Assembly: GCF_000307265.1 (NCBI RefSeq) | Contig: NZ_DF158901.1 | Location: forward strand, 129,736-193,405 | Source of the DNA: Oscillibacter ruminantium GH1 | GTDB taxonomy: Bacteria > Bacillota > Clostridia > Oscillospirales > Oscillospiraceae | DNA: 63,670 nucleotides | Direction of reading: 5' to 3' | Shown here: in pieces, positions 55,578-63,632 of the stretch | Layout: every line of letters starts with the position of its first letter | Position numbering within the stretch: the first letter of the stretch is position 1 | Position numbers and translations under genes: made by a program | The notes under the pieces: generated by a model | Database searches by the model: none | Told to the model about the DNA's origin: nothing | What the model saw: the letters and a program-made list of their open reading frames with translations, nothing else

Positions 55578-55681
55578 ATTTGCTCGAATTGCGCACCAGG
55601 AACCGTAAGAATTTAGTTCAGCTCTGTAGATACATTTCGGCTTTTGACACAGAGCATATGAAATTTAAGGAGGTATACGAT

Positions 55682-56518
55682 TTGATTAAGCGGGAAATCA
55701 TCAAGCAGATTCGTGGACAAAGAGCTGTGGATGGCGCCGGGGTCCATCTTGTTCGTGTACTCGGGAACAACGATGTTAAAGATTTCGATCCTTTTTTAAT
55801 GTTGGATTCGTTTGATTCTACCGACCCTTCTGACTATCTTGCCGGATTCCCCATGCACCCACATAGGGGAATCGAAACCATTACGTACCTGATTTCCGGC
55901 AGAATTGATCATGAGGATTCTCTGGGAAATAAAGGAACAATTTGCTCGGGAGAGTGCCAATGGATGACAGCCGGCCGCGGCATTTTACATCAGGAGATGC
56001 CGAAAGAGTCAGAAAGAATGCTGGGATTTCAGCTATGGCTTAATCTTCCTCGCCAGGAAAAGATGACAACGCCTGCATATTGCAGCCTTACAAGGGATTT
56101 GATTCCTACAATCAACAGCGGAAAAGCGGAGATTGGGGTCCTTTCCGGTCGCTTTGGGGATGTGGCTGGGATCACTCCGGCACATATCCCTTCAACGATT
56201 TATGACATTATGCTTCCAATCGGGGAGGACATTACTGTTCCAACAAAGAAGGACGAAACAGTTTTTGCCTTTCTTATCGAGGGAGATGCTGTCATCAACA
56301 ATCAGACAATATCATCGAAATCGGCGATTCTATTCGAACGTGGAGATTATATAACTGTTTCGGCGAAGCCAGAATCTGGATTGCGGTTTATTTTCTTTTC
56401 TGGAAGGGCACTGCATGAACCAATTGCGTGGGGCGGACCTATCGTAATGAACACTCAGGACGAGCTGATGACTGCGTTCAGGGAGCTGCACAATGGTAGC
56501 TTTATTGAGCAAAGTTGA
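55682..56518 (+). CDS. Pirin family protein
   Basis: A 278-residue bicupin. The metal site is visible as HPHRGIETITYL ... TAGRGILHQEM (three His and one Glu). Pirins act as quercetinases or as redox-dependent cofactors. The start is taken as TTG 55682, 8-9 nt after AAGGAGG; an ATG 14 codons earlier has no ribosome site. It leads the oxidative-stress part of the window. Confidence 0.88.
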   Translation: MIKREIIKQIRGQRAVDGAGVHLVRVLGNNDVKDFDPFLMLDSFDSTDPSDYLAGFPMHPHRGIETITYLISGRIDHEDSLGNKGTICSGECQWMTAGRGILHQEMPKESERMLGFQLWLNLPRQEKMTTPAYCSLTRDLIPTINSGKAEIGVLSGRFGDVAGITPAHIPSTIYDIMLPIGEDITVPTKKDETVFAFLIEGDAVINNQTISSKSAILFERGDYITVSAKPESGLRFIFFSGRALHEPIAWGGPIVMNTQDELMTAFRELHNGSFIEQS

Positions 56519-56760
56519 AATGGTAAATACTTTTAAAAGCTTGTTTTGATATAATTCGAGGTAAAAGATCCAACAAAAATTGTTTTTTAGGATTGTTTTT
56601 TAAGAATTTTGATAATGAAATAACTTGAAAAAGGAAATTTTCATCAACGAAAATTTTTAGAAGCAGTATATGAAAGCATTTACTAAAGAATAAATTAATT
56701 TTAGAAACAAGTATATATTATAACTTTTACGGAAACAGACCTTCCATATTTTGACAAAAC

Positions 56761-56902
56761 TGTTTTCCCCCATATACATCCTGCGCATTCCGGACAACCG
56801 AAATCATCAGAGATATCCTCGCATTTTGTACCCGGTACCCTAATCGGGGAAACCCTTTGCCTCATCATATTGTCGGTAATCAATAATTTGTACACGCGAA
56901 AA
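56761..56902 (-). pseudogene. Decayed rubredoxin
   Basis: Leftward, YDEAKGFPD then a stop (56869-56840) and, in a frame shifted by one base, RVPGTKCEDISDDFGCPEC (from 56841 down) match the middle and end of rubredoxin (compare [20 protein letters not shown] in the intact gene at 58723). The N-terminal CxxC cannot be recognised, Trp has become Cys, and a frameshift and stop split the gene. It is therefore a relic. Confidence 0.7.
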
Positions 56903-56947
56903 CACTCAAAAGCGTATGTCAAACTTATTATATAAGGAGAATGAATT

Positions 56948-57514
56948 ATGAATAACAAGAAGATTGGTATATTTGTGGGAAGCCTTCGCAGAGGTTCCTT
57001 TAGTCGCTCCATTGCAAAGGCGGCTGTATCGCTTTCACCAGCGGAACTTGAATTTCGTTTCATCAATATTGGCGACCTCCCACTGTACAACCAGGATTTT
57101 GACGATGACGGACAATTGCCCAAATCATATGAACTATTTCGCAACGAAGTGGCAGAGCTCGATGGATTTCTTTTTGTAACTCCGGAATACAATCGCTCCA
57201 TTCCAGCCGTACTAAAAAATGCACTAGATGTGGCTTCCCGCCCATATGGGCATAATGTCTGGAGCGGGAAGCCGGGTTCCATCATCAGCGTATCTCCAGG
57301 CGGACTTGGCGCTTTTGGGGCCAATCACCATCTGCGCCAACCTATGGGATTTTTGAACATTTTGCTTCTTCAGCAACCGGAAATCTACATTAGCAAAGTG
57401 GCCTCCCTTTTGAATGAACAGGGAGAGCTTGTTGATGAATCGACCCGCACGCACCTGAAAAAATTTATGGATGCTTTCTCTGAATGGGTAAGAGTTATTT
57501 CTGAGTCTCATTGA
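56948..57514 (+). CDS. NADPH-dependent FMN reductase
   Basis: A 188-residue flavodoxin-fold reductase: phosphate loop GSLRRGSFSRSIA, and PEYNRSIPAVLKNALD near the flavin ring. The family (ChrR/YieF/AzoR-like) reduces FMN, quinones and metal or azo compounds with NADPH and protects against oxidative stress. AAGGAG lies 7-8 nt before the ATG. Confidence 0.92.
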   Translation: MNNKKIGIFVGSLRRGSFSRSIAKAAVSLSPAELEFRFINIGDLPLYNQDFDDDGQLPKSYELFRNEVAELDGFLFVTPEYNRSIPAVLKNALDVASRPYGHNVWSGKPGSIISVSPGGLGAFGANHHLRQPMGFLNILLLQQPEIYISKVASLLNEQGELVDESTRTHLKKFMDAFSEWVRVISESH

Positions 57515-57523
57515 ATCTTTTAA

Positions 57524-57634
57524 GCATCGAATTTAATTGCGCATAACAGCGACGTAGGACGTGTAGTAAAAGCTTTCGGAGCAGAAGTTAAGATTGAACG
57601 CAACGGAAACAACCGCGCAACAAAAAGCATTTAG
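57524..57634 (+). pseudogene. Possible 3' remnant of an antitoxin-like XRE gene
   Basis: An open 36-codon stretch without a start codon reads ASNLIAHNSDVGRVVKAFGA, then a basic tail and stop. This looks like the end of a HigA-type helix-turn-helix protein (compare the common ending ALGAEVKI). Weak evidence. Confidence 0.3.
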
Positions 57635-57686
57635 TTTCGCAGGGGCATTATAACAATATTTTACTATTTTTTTATTGATTAATAGG

Positions 57687-57715
57687 TTGACGAAGGAAGA
57701 AGTGAGTGGTAAAAT
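57687..57715 (+). promoter_or_regulatory. Promoter of the PerR-like gene
   Basis: TTGACG, 17-bp spacer and TAAAAT. Confidence 0.6.
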
Positions 57716-57758
57716 AAAATCAAACATTAATTAAGACTGTGTCCTGATATTTGAATCA

Positions 57759-57773
57759 ATATAATTATTTATT
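57759..57773. promoter_or_regulatory. Possible PerR box before perR
   Basis: ATATAATTATTTATT shares the ATAATTATT core with the PerR consensus TTATAATNATTATAA. It lies 16 bp before the start codon. Confidence 0.35.
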
Positions 57774-57788
57774 GCTGCGGGTGATTTT

Positions 57789-58178
57789 ATGAATAGACGG
57801 TACAGCATTCAGAAACAGGCGATTCTGGACGCTTTGGGCCGACTCTGCCATCCAACAGCGCAGGAGATTCTAGAGGAAATTAAGAAACAATATCCTCGCA
57901 TTAGCAAAGGAACTGTTTACCGAAATCTGAATCTTTTGGAAGAGGACGACATTGTAAAACGGCTTTTTTTTCCTGGCTCCTCGGATCGCTTCGACGTCGA
58001 TGTACGTCAGCACAATCATATCCTCTGCGTGCGATGCGGTCGAATTTTCGATCTGGAACCGGACAGTATGGATAATATTGACCGACAAATCGAACAGGAA
58101 ACAGGTTTCACAATTATAAAGCACGATATCACGTTTCAAGGTGCTTGTCCCGAATGTAACCGGGGAGAGCATAAATAA
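57789..58178 (+). CDS. perR: Fur-family regulator, PerR-like
   Basis: A 129-residue Fur/PerR protein. The winged helix has HPTAQEILEEIKKQYPRISKG, followed by the metal-sensing RFDVDVRQHNHILCVRC and a second CPEC, giving the two CxxC zinc pairs. PerR senses peroxide by metal-catalysed His oxidation; the HNH and Asp pattern fit. The adjacent ferritin, rubredoxin and reductase genes support a peroxide role over pure iron regulation. Confidence 0.85.
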   Translation: MNRRYSIQKQAILDALGRLCHPTAQEILEEIKKQYPRISKGTVYRNLNLLEEDDIVKRLFFPGSSDRFDVDVRQHNHILCVRCGRIFDLEPDSMDNIDRQIEQETGFTIIKHDITFQGACPECNRGEHK

Positions 58179-58187
58179 TTATTGTAT
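58173..58187. promoter_or_regulatory. Candidate PerR box
   Basis: AAATAATTATTGTAT matches 11 of 15 positions of the PerR consensus, counting the N. It overlaps the perR stop codon and precedes the ferritin-like gene. Confidence 0.4.
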
Positions 58188-58203
58188 GGGAGGCTGATTT
58201 AAA

Positions 58204-58506
58204 ATGCCATCTTTTGCAAATCCATTCCAAGGAAATGTCGACCGTAAGATGAGCAAGGAGGAACTTATTCAGGCTATTCGTCTGGACATAGCGGGCGAAC
58301 TGGAAGCCATCTATTTGTATGACGCTCACGTGCAGGCGACGGACAACGAGGTAGCGAAAAAAGTGATTGCGGATATCCGCGACGAGGAAAAGGCTCATAT
58401 GGGCGAATTGATGACGCTGCTACGCACACTCGACTCGAAAGAGGCCGACCTGTTCGCCTTGGGCGAAGCGGAGGTCCGGGAGATGCTGGGCGAGCTCGAA
58501 ATTTAA
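58204..58506 (+). CDS. Encapsulated-ferritin-like protein
   Basis: A 100-residue two-helix protein of the EncFtn type. GELEAIYLYD (E32, E34, Y39) and RDEEKAHMGEL (E62, H65) place Glu32, Glu62 and His65 at the same positions as the ferroxidase residues of known EncFtn. The sequence is also close to the N-terminal domain of archaeal encapsulin fusions. It needs a dimer or ring to form the iron site. No encapsulin shell gene is present within the window, and no clear targeting tail is seen. It is 26 bp after perR. Confidence 0.8.
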   Translation: MPSFANPFQGNVDRKMSKEELIQAIRLDIAGELEAIYLYDAHVQATDNEVAKKVIADIRDEEKAHMGELMTLLRTLDSKEADLFALGEAEVREMLGELEI

Positions 58507-58722
58507 CGCCCCGGCTGAAAAACCTTCCGGTGGTACTTCGGAACCCGTGAGGGCCTGATCGATAAAACATGACACTTGAAAAACAAAGCGGAGGTTGGAG
58601 CCTTTAAGTGATTATACGCAATTCCCGGGTACGAGCAGGAATTAGCCCAGCATATCTTGTTTACAAGTTTTCATGTATTATTTTAGCAAAAACTAAAAAT
58701 ATAAAAAGAGGGGCTGATCAAA

Positions 58723-58884
58723 ATGAAAAAATATGTATGCACAATTTGCGGTTATATCTATGATGAAACGTTGGGCTGCCCGGAGCAGGGAATTGCTCCC
58801 GGAACCAAATGGGAAGACGTCCCCGAAGACTTTACATGTCCGGATTGCGGCGCCGGGAAAGATGCGTTTGAATACACGGAATAA
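58723..58884 (+). CDS. rub: Rubredoxin
   Basis: A 53-residue one-iron electron carrier, complete: N-terminal [10 protein letters not shown] and C-terminal CPDCGAGKD supply the four cysteines, with [15 protein letters not shown] between. AGAGGGG lies 9 nt before the ATG. It is too short for many gene finders. It should pass electrons from flavin reductases to superoxide reductase and rubrerythrin. Confidence 0.95.
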   Translation: MKKYVCTICGYIYDETLGCPEQGIAPGTKWEDVPEDFTCPDCGAGKDAFEYTE

Positions 58885-58890
58885 AACATC

Positions 58891-58926
58891 AGGAAACGGC
58901 CGCATTTTTTCGATGCGGCCGTTCCT
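58891..58926 (+). terminator. Terminator after rubredoxin
   Basis: A 14-bp stem with one bulged A (58891-58905 with 58913-58926). A small GAGAG/CTCTC stem with TTTT follows at 58964-58985. Confidence 0.6.
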
Positions 58927-59035
58927 GTATTTAGGCGAAACTTACGGTTAACCGAACCTTATCGAGAGGACTTCAACTCTCTTTTGCTGGGCGGAAATTC
59001 AATATTCGACTTTTCTAATTGACCTATTTTAACGA

Positions 59036-59063
59036 TTGACTTTTATAAAAACAGGTGCATACT
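59036..59063 (+). promoter_or_regulatory. Probable promoter of the nitroreductase gene
   Basis: TTGACT, 16-bp spacer and CATACT. The remaining stretch 58927-59218 shows no gene. Confidence 0.4.
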
Positions 59064-59218
59064 AAGAGGAGAAAGTTTCTAAAAAAGTCAAAAAAAGGAA
59101 TAAAATTTGATAAGAAATTGGTGTTGCGCGGGTATTTCCGTAATGAACGCCAGTTTATTGAACGGTGCCGCCGCAATTCTCTCATCCTTGAAAATTTTTA
59201 GTAGGAGGAATCAAACTT

Positions 59219-60085
59219 ATGGATTACAGCGCAATGATTCAGAACCGAAAATCCGTGCGGGAGTTTCAGGATACGAAAGTTCCGGAATGCACTCTCGATA
59301 AGATCAAGCAGTACTATGACAGCGATAGTAAAAAACTGGTTCCCTCTATTCATACCGAGCTTCGCTTTTTCGGATGCGGTACACGGGAAAAGCTGATGGG
59401 CGCGGCAGGTTACCATGATTTTATGATTGGCAATGCCGACTATTTTATCCTCTTATCCGACAACGCGGACTTTATGATCGAAAACGCAGGCTTTCTTGCA
59501 GAGGATCTTATTCTGCATATGACGGAATGGAATCTCGGCAGTTGCTGGCTCACATTTGAGGACGGAGAAAAAATCAAAAAAGCGTTGGCAATCGAATCCG
59601 ACAAGTGCGTCGTTGCCATTGTTGCATTTGGCTTTGAAAAGAAGTCCTCAAAGCGGATCTATCTCAACATAAAGAGCATGTCCAAGATCGATATTGATAT
59701 AAAACGGGGATATTATTCTCCGCATCTTGGGATTAATGGTATGGTGTTTTCGGGAAAGTGGGGCAATCAAGCCGGGGTTGATGAAGAAATCGGTGATATG
59801 GACAGCCCCCTTTGGCAGGCATTTTACGCCGCAAGTCTTTCTCCGAGCTACCTCAATTGCCAGCCGTACGGTTTTGTCCTGGACGGTGACGCGGTGGTCT
59901 TGATTTCAAAAAGCGATGCTTGTACGGATGAAAAGGACCAAAAGCTCAATCTGGGAATCGTGATGCTGCATTTTTCCGGCGTCGCGGCGCAAATGACCGG
60001 AAAGATCACCTGGAACCTCGGTTCCTACGAAAAAGATCTCGGCCTGCCACCGATGTGTAAGGCTGTGGCCTATTGCAGGTTATAA
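59219..60085 (+). CDS. Nitroreductase-family protein (TM1586-like)
   Basis: A 288-residue duplicated nitroreductase fold. MIQNRKSVREFQD is the FMN-binding start of the first half; AAGYHDFMIGNADYFIL and LHMTEWNLGSCWL are also conserved, and the second half repeats the core (PLWQAFYAASLSPSYLNCQP). Such proteins reduce nitro compounds or act as flavin oxidoreductases. AGGAGG-like TAGGAGG precedes the ATG. Confidence 0.88.
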   Translation: MDYSAMIQNRKSVREFQDTKVPECTLDKIKQYYDSDSKKLVPSIHTELRFFGCGTREKLMGAAGYHDFMIGNADYFILLSDNADFMIENAGFLAEDLILHMTEWNLGSCWLTFEDGEKIKKALAIESDKCVVAIVAFGFEKKSSKRIYLNIKSMSKIDIDIKRGYYSPHLGINGMVFSGKWGNQAGVDEEIGDMDSPLWQAFYAASLSPSYLNCQPYGFVLDGDAVVLISKSDACTDEKDQKLNLGIVMLHFSGVAAQMTGKITWNLGSYEKDLGLPPMCKAVAYCRL

Positions 60086-60128
60086 CTGCTTTGACATATC
60101 CAAAATAAACAGAAAAGAGGAACAAAAA

Positions 60129-60497
60129 ATGGTTGAATTTTATCGTTGCGAGCTCTGCGGAAATATGGTTGCGCTGATCAAAAAGGGTGGAGGAACCCTG
60201 GTGTGCTGCGGTCAGAATATGACAAAGCTAGAAGCCAACTCTACCGATGCGGCCAAGGAAAAGCATGTTCCCGCTGTTTTGCGGGAAGGCGGAAAAATCA
60301 AAGTTACCGTTGGTTCTACTCCGCATCCCATGCTGCCGGAACACCACATTGAGTGGATTGCGCTGGTCACCGACGACAAGGTGGAGCTGAAGTATCTGAA
60401 ACCGGGCGAAGAGCCCCGGGCAGAATTTGCCGAGGTTCCCACCGGTACGGTTTACGCATACTGCAATCTGCACGGTCTCTGGAAAGCTACGCTATAA
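60129..60497 (+). CDS. dfx: Desulfoferrodoxin (superoxide reductase)
   Basis: A 122-residue two-iron protein. Centre I is a desulforedoxin domain (CELC ... CCGQ, Cys7, 10, 26, 27). Centre II, the catalytic iron site, uses His46, His66, His72, Cys112 and His115 (KHVP, HPMLPEHH, CNLHGLW). It reduces superoxide to peroxide without releasing oxygen, taking electrons from rubredoxin. Confidence 0.96.
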   Translation: MVEFYRCELCGNMVALIKKGGGTLVCCGQNMTKLEANSTDAAKEKHVPAVLREGGKIKVTVGSTPHPMLPEHHIEWIALVTDDKVELKYLKPGEEPRAEFAEVPTGTVYAYCNLHGLWKATL

Positions 60498-60587
60498 GGC
60501 CGCGTAAACGACAGATCGACTTCAGAATGATCTACCATTCACTTTGCCGAGTTTTTGAAAGGCATTGAAAAGAAAAGAATGCTCACC

Positions 60588-60619
60588 GCAAGAGCCCGGA
60601 GAAAGATCCGGGCTCTTGC
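60588..60619 (+). terminator. Hairpin after dfx
   Basis: A perfect 12-bp stem (60588-60599 with 60608-60619), no T run. It may be a weak terminator or an mRNA-stabilising hairpin. Confidence 0.5.
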
Positions 60620-60769
60620 GCTTGTAGACATTCTTAGAATATGCTCAAGATGGAATCCGAAAGCGCAGAGGGCACCCATGGTAGAGCCCTCCGGCAGATG
60701 GGAAGACGAGCAGGGCCAGCAAAATTCTGGCGGCTCAAACTAAATTTATTGAAAAGGGGTCGTTTCCAA

Positions 60770-61324
60770 ATGTTTGTAAACAATGCGATGACATCCGATT
60801 TCCTTCACTCCGCCTATGGCGGTGAGAGCATGGCGCACATGCGGTATCTGATCTGGGGCGATATGGCCGAAAAAGAGGGATTTCCCAATGTGGCCCGTTT
60901 GTTCCGTGCCGTGGCATTTGCCGAGCAGGTCCATGCCGGCAACCACATGCGTGAAATCGGAGGTGCCACCGGCGACGCAACCGTGACGGCAGGCGGTGTC
61001 TTCGGAACAAACAAGACGGCGGACAACCTCCAGGGCGCCATCAACGGCGAGCTGCATGAGGTGGAACAGATGTATCCCGTGTATTTAAACGCAGCCGAAT
61101 TTCAGAAGGAGACGGGAGCACAGCGCTCCTTCCGCTTTGCCCTGGAGGCTGAAAAGCAGCACGCGGAACTGTTCGGAAAGGCTTTGGAGGCTGTAAAGGC
61201 CGGCAAGGATCTGGAGCTGGCGGCAATCTACGTCTGTCCCGTATGCGGACACACGATTCTGGACACCCCGCCCGAGCGCTGCCCCGTATGCGGCGCAAAG
61301 AAAGAGGCTTACCACAAGTTCTGA
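60770..61324 (+). CDS. rbr: Rubrerythrin
   Basis: A 184-residue peroxidase: a di-iron four-helix domain (GGESMAHMRY, AEQVHAGNH, GELHEVEQMY, EAEKQHAELF) and a C-terminal rubredoxin-like domain (VCPVCGHTI ... CPVCGAKKEA). It reduces hydrogen peroxide to water. The ATG at 60770 follows AAAGGGG by about 10 nt; longer in-frame N-termini are not family-like. Confidence 0.96.
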   Translation: MFVNNAMTSDFLHSAYGGESMAHMRYLIWGDMAEKEGFPNVARLFRAVAFAEQVHAGNHMREIGGATGDATVTAGGVFGTNKTADNLQGAINGELHEVEQMYPVYLNAAEFQKETGAQRSFRFALEAEKQHAELFGKALEAVKAGKDLELAAIYVCPVCGHTILDTPPERCPVCGAKKEAYHKF

Positions 61325-61356
61325 TACCAAATTTTTAAATAAAGGGGAATAGGCTA

Positions 61357-61869
61357 ATGTTGGATCAAAAACTGGTTTCCTTACTGAATAAGCAAATTAA
61401 CTTTGAGTGGTACTCTGCCTATCTCTATCTGGATATTTACAGTTACTATACGGATCGGAATCTGAACGGGTTCGGTAACTGGTTCTATGTACAGACTCAG
61501 GAAGAGCGGGATCACGCGATGCTGTTCACCCGGTATTTGCTGAACAACAACGAACGGGTTGTCCTGCAGGATGTACGGGCGCCGCAGAATCACTTTGAAG
61601 ATTTCCGCACCCCTGCGAACACCGCTTTCGAACATGAACAGCAGGTGACAAAGGCGATCAACCAAGTTTATACGGCGGCCTATGACCTCAAAGATTTTCG
61701 CACGATGCAGTTCCTGGACTGGTTTGTCAAGGAACAGGGGGAAGAGGAGAAAAATACAGAGGATATTGTCAAGCGCTACGATTTGTTTGGCAGCGATGCC
61801 AAAAGTCTGTATCTGTTGGATTCGGAGCTCGCCGCGAGAGTATACGCCCCTCCGACGCTGGTGCTGTAA
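61357..61869 (+). CDS. ftnA: Ferritin
   Basis: A 170-residue 24-mer ferritin: ferroxidase residues in INFEWYSAYLYL (Glu17), EERDHAMLF (Glu and His) and the later Glu/Gln in FVKEQGEEE. It oxidises and stores iron, limiting Fenton chemistry. AAGGGGA precedes the ATG. Follows rubrerythrin by 32 bp. Confidence 0.95.
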   Translation: MLDQKLVSLLNKQINFEWYSAYLYLDIYSYYTDRNLNGFGNWFYVQTQEERDHAMLFTRYLLNNNERVVLQDVRAPQNHFEDFRTPANTAFEHEQQVTKAINQVYTAAYDLKDFRTMQFLDWFVKEQGEEEKNTEDIVKRYDLFGSDAKSLYLLDSELAARVYAPPTLVL

Positions 61870-61962
61870 CAACGGCGGAGGAATCCTCTTCCGGAGGTAC
61901 CTCCGCACAAAAACAGTGATAATTTTTGAAATTCCGGCAGGAATATTGAAGGAGTTGAGCTC

Positions 61963-62511
61963 ATGACTGTATATGATTTTCGGGTAAAGGATATCAGCGG
62001 CAAGGAGGTTTTCCTTTCGGAGTATTCCGAAAAACTTCTCCTGATTGTGAACACGGCAAGCAAATGCGGATTTACACCGCAATATGACGGTCTTGAAAAA
62101 CTCTATCAGAAATATAAGAATCAGGGCCTGGTGGTCCTTGGATTTCCATCCAACCAATTTCTTGCTCAGGAGCCGGGCGGTGAAGAGGAAATCTCCTCTT
62201 TCTGCCGGTTGAATTACGGCGTCACATTCCCCCTCTTTTCCAAGATCGATGTGCGGGGCGACCAGATGGACCCGTTGTTCCAATACCTGAGTGACAGCGC
62301 GCCTTTCCAGGGCTTTGAGATGTCGAAGGAGTCCGGCAAAAAAATAAGGGCCGTGGTAGAAAAATATTATCCAGAAAACCTGGAGGGAAACGGGATCAAA
62401 TGGAATTTCACCAAGTTCCTTGTGGGAAGGGACGGGCATGTGATGAAACGCTTCGAGCCCACCCAAACGCCTGAAGAACTGGAACCGTCTATCGAAGCAG
62501 CCCTTTCCTAA
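61963..62511 (+). CDS. Glutathione peroxidase-family (thioredoxin-type) peroxidase
   Basis: A 182-residue peroxidase. NTASKCGFTPQ carries the peroxidatic cysteine (Cys35), GFPSNQF the glutamine, and WNFTKFL the Trp and Asn of the tetrad. It is the cysteine, not selenocysteine, form; the Cys in SSFCRLNYG may be the resolving one, so thioredoxin is the probable reductant. AAGGAG lies before the ATG. Confidence 0.93.
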   Translation: MTVYDFRVKDISGKEVFLSEYSEKLLLIVNTASKCGFTPQYDGLEKLYQKYKNQGLVVLGFPSNQFLAQEPGGEEEISSFCRLNYGVTFPLFSKIDVRGDQMDPLFQYLSDSAPFQGFEMSKESGKKIRAVVEKYYPENLEGNGIKWNFTKFLVGRDGHVMKRFEPTQTPEELEPSIEAALS

Positions 62512-62606
62512 AACGTTCAAAATAATCTGCGAGGAATAAGAGCATATGGGGGACAGGCGGCGCTGATGTATCAGTTTGACAATTATCCTGGATTTAAAGA
62601 CAAAAA

Positions 62607-62635
62607 AAGACAGTACCAGGCTAAGATGCTGTCTT
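62607..62635. terminator. Probable weak terminator
   Basis: AAGACAG (62607-62613) pairs with CTGTCTT (62629-62635), then ATAATATTTT. A PerR-like half site TTATAAT follows at 62634. Confidence 0.4.
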
Positions 62636-62665
62636 ATAATATTTTGTAAAATGTTCAAATTTTTC

Positions 62666-62695
62666 TTGACATTTGCTTGTTGTAAAAATTAGAAT
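62666..62695 (+). promoter_or_regulatory. Promoter of the flavin reductase-rubredoxin gene
   Basis: Perfect TTGACA, 18-bp spacer and TAGAAT. Confidence 0.65.
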
Positions 62696-62747
62696 TACAA
62701 AATATACGAATGGATTGCCGGAAACGACACAGAAAGGGAGCGCTTTT

Positions 62748-63383
62748 ATGAGTAGAGCTTTTAACGCGAAGGCATATGAAGCCATGGACTATGGCATGTA
62801 TCTGGTATCTACAACGGCGAATGGAAAGCGGCACGGCTGTATTGTCACCTCGTTTGCACAGGTCACGTCATCTTATCCTCCTCGTTTTACTATAACCTTG
62901 AATAAGGATAACGCCACCACGGATGCGATTTTGGCTTCCGGTGTTTTCTCTGTGACGCTGTTGGGAACCGAGTGTTCACATGAGGTCATCAATACCTTTG
63001 GCTATAAATCGGGTCGGGTAGGTGATAAGTTCAACGGATTCGAGACGAAGACGGATGAAGCGGGCTGCCCATATTTGACGGATCACATGGTATCCCGGGT
63101 CAGCTGTCGCGTGGTGGAAAAATTGGAGATTGGGAACTATCTGCTGTTCGTGGGCGAAGCCAGCGAGGCGGAAGTTCTCGCCGGCGGAGAAATGCTGACG
63201 CTGGGCGCCTTTTCTGGACGCGGCAAGAGTACGCCCCCTACCGCTACGGTAGTCAGAGAGATGGTGGGCAATGGATTCCGCTGTACGGTCTGCGGTTATA
63301 TCTATGAGAGTGAAACTTTGCCACCGGACTATATCTGTCCCGTTTGCCATGCGCCCGCCAGCAAGTTTGTTCCTAACGACTAA
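62748..63383 (+). CDS. hrb: High-molecular-weight rubredoxin (flavin reductase-rubredoxin fusion)
   Basis: A 211-residue fusion: a flavin reductase domain with split barrel (GKRHGCIVTSFAQVTSSYPP, about 1-155) and a C-terminal rubredoxin (FRCTVCGYIY ... ICPVCHAPA). In Moorella, Hrb passes NADH electrons to the oxygen- or NO-reducing flavoprotein FprA; no fprA is in view. AAAGGGAG lies 7 nt before the ATG at 62748. Confidence 0.94.
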   Translation: MSRAFNAKAYEAMDYGMYLVSTTANGKRHGCIVTSFAQVTSSYPPRFTITLNKDNATTDAILASGVFSVTLLGTECSHEVINTFGYKSGRVGDKFNGFETKTDEAGCPYLTDHMVSRVSCRVVEKLEIGNYLLFVGEASEAEVLAGGEMLTLGAFSGRGKSTPPTATVVREMVGNGFRCTVCGYIYESETLPPDYICPVCHAPASKFVPND

Positions 63384-63396
63384 AGCGCAGAGTACA

Positions 63397-63427
63397 AAAA
63401 GGCGTCCGCTTATAGCGGGCGCCTTTT
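63397..63427. terminator. Terminator after hrb
   Basis: A 14-bp stem (63397-63410 with 63414-63427, one G-U pair) with A and T runs at its ends. Confidence 0.8.
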
Positions 63428-63600
63428 CTGAAGTCGGAAAGCGGCAAATTTTTTCTCTGATAAGTGGTGACGATCTCGACCGGCAGAGAAATTCTTGATT
63501 GACAAGGCAGTATGATAGAAAAAATTGACTACAAGCAGGGTGTATCCCAAATTCTGTGTAAACTCCAAACGGTGGAGCAGAACGGAGCAAAATATTATTG

Positions 63601-63632
63601 GGCGGCAGCGGCTTGACCGATGCCGCCTTTTT
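63601..63632 (+). terminator. Terminator-like hairpin near window end
   Basis: GGCGGCA (63601-63607) with TGCCGCC (63621-63627) and T5. The gene it belongs to is not seen; 63384-63670 holds no convincing gene. Confidence 0.55.
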
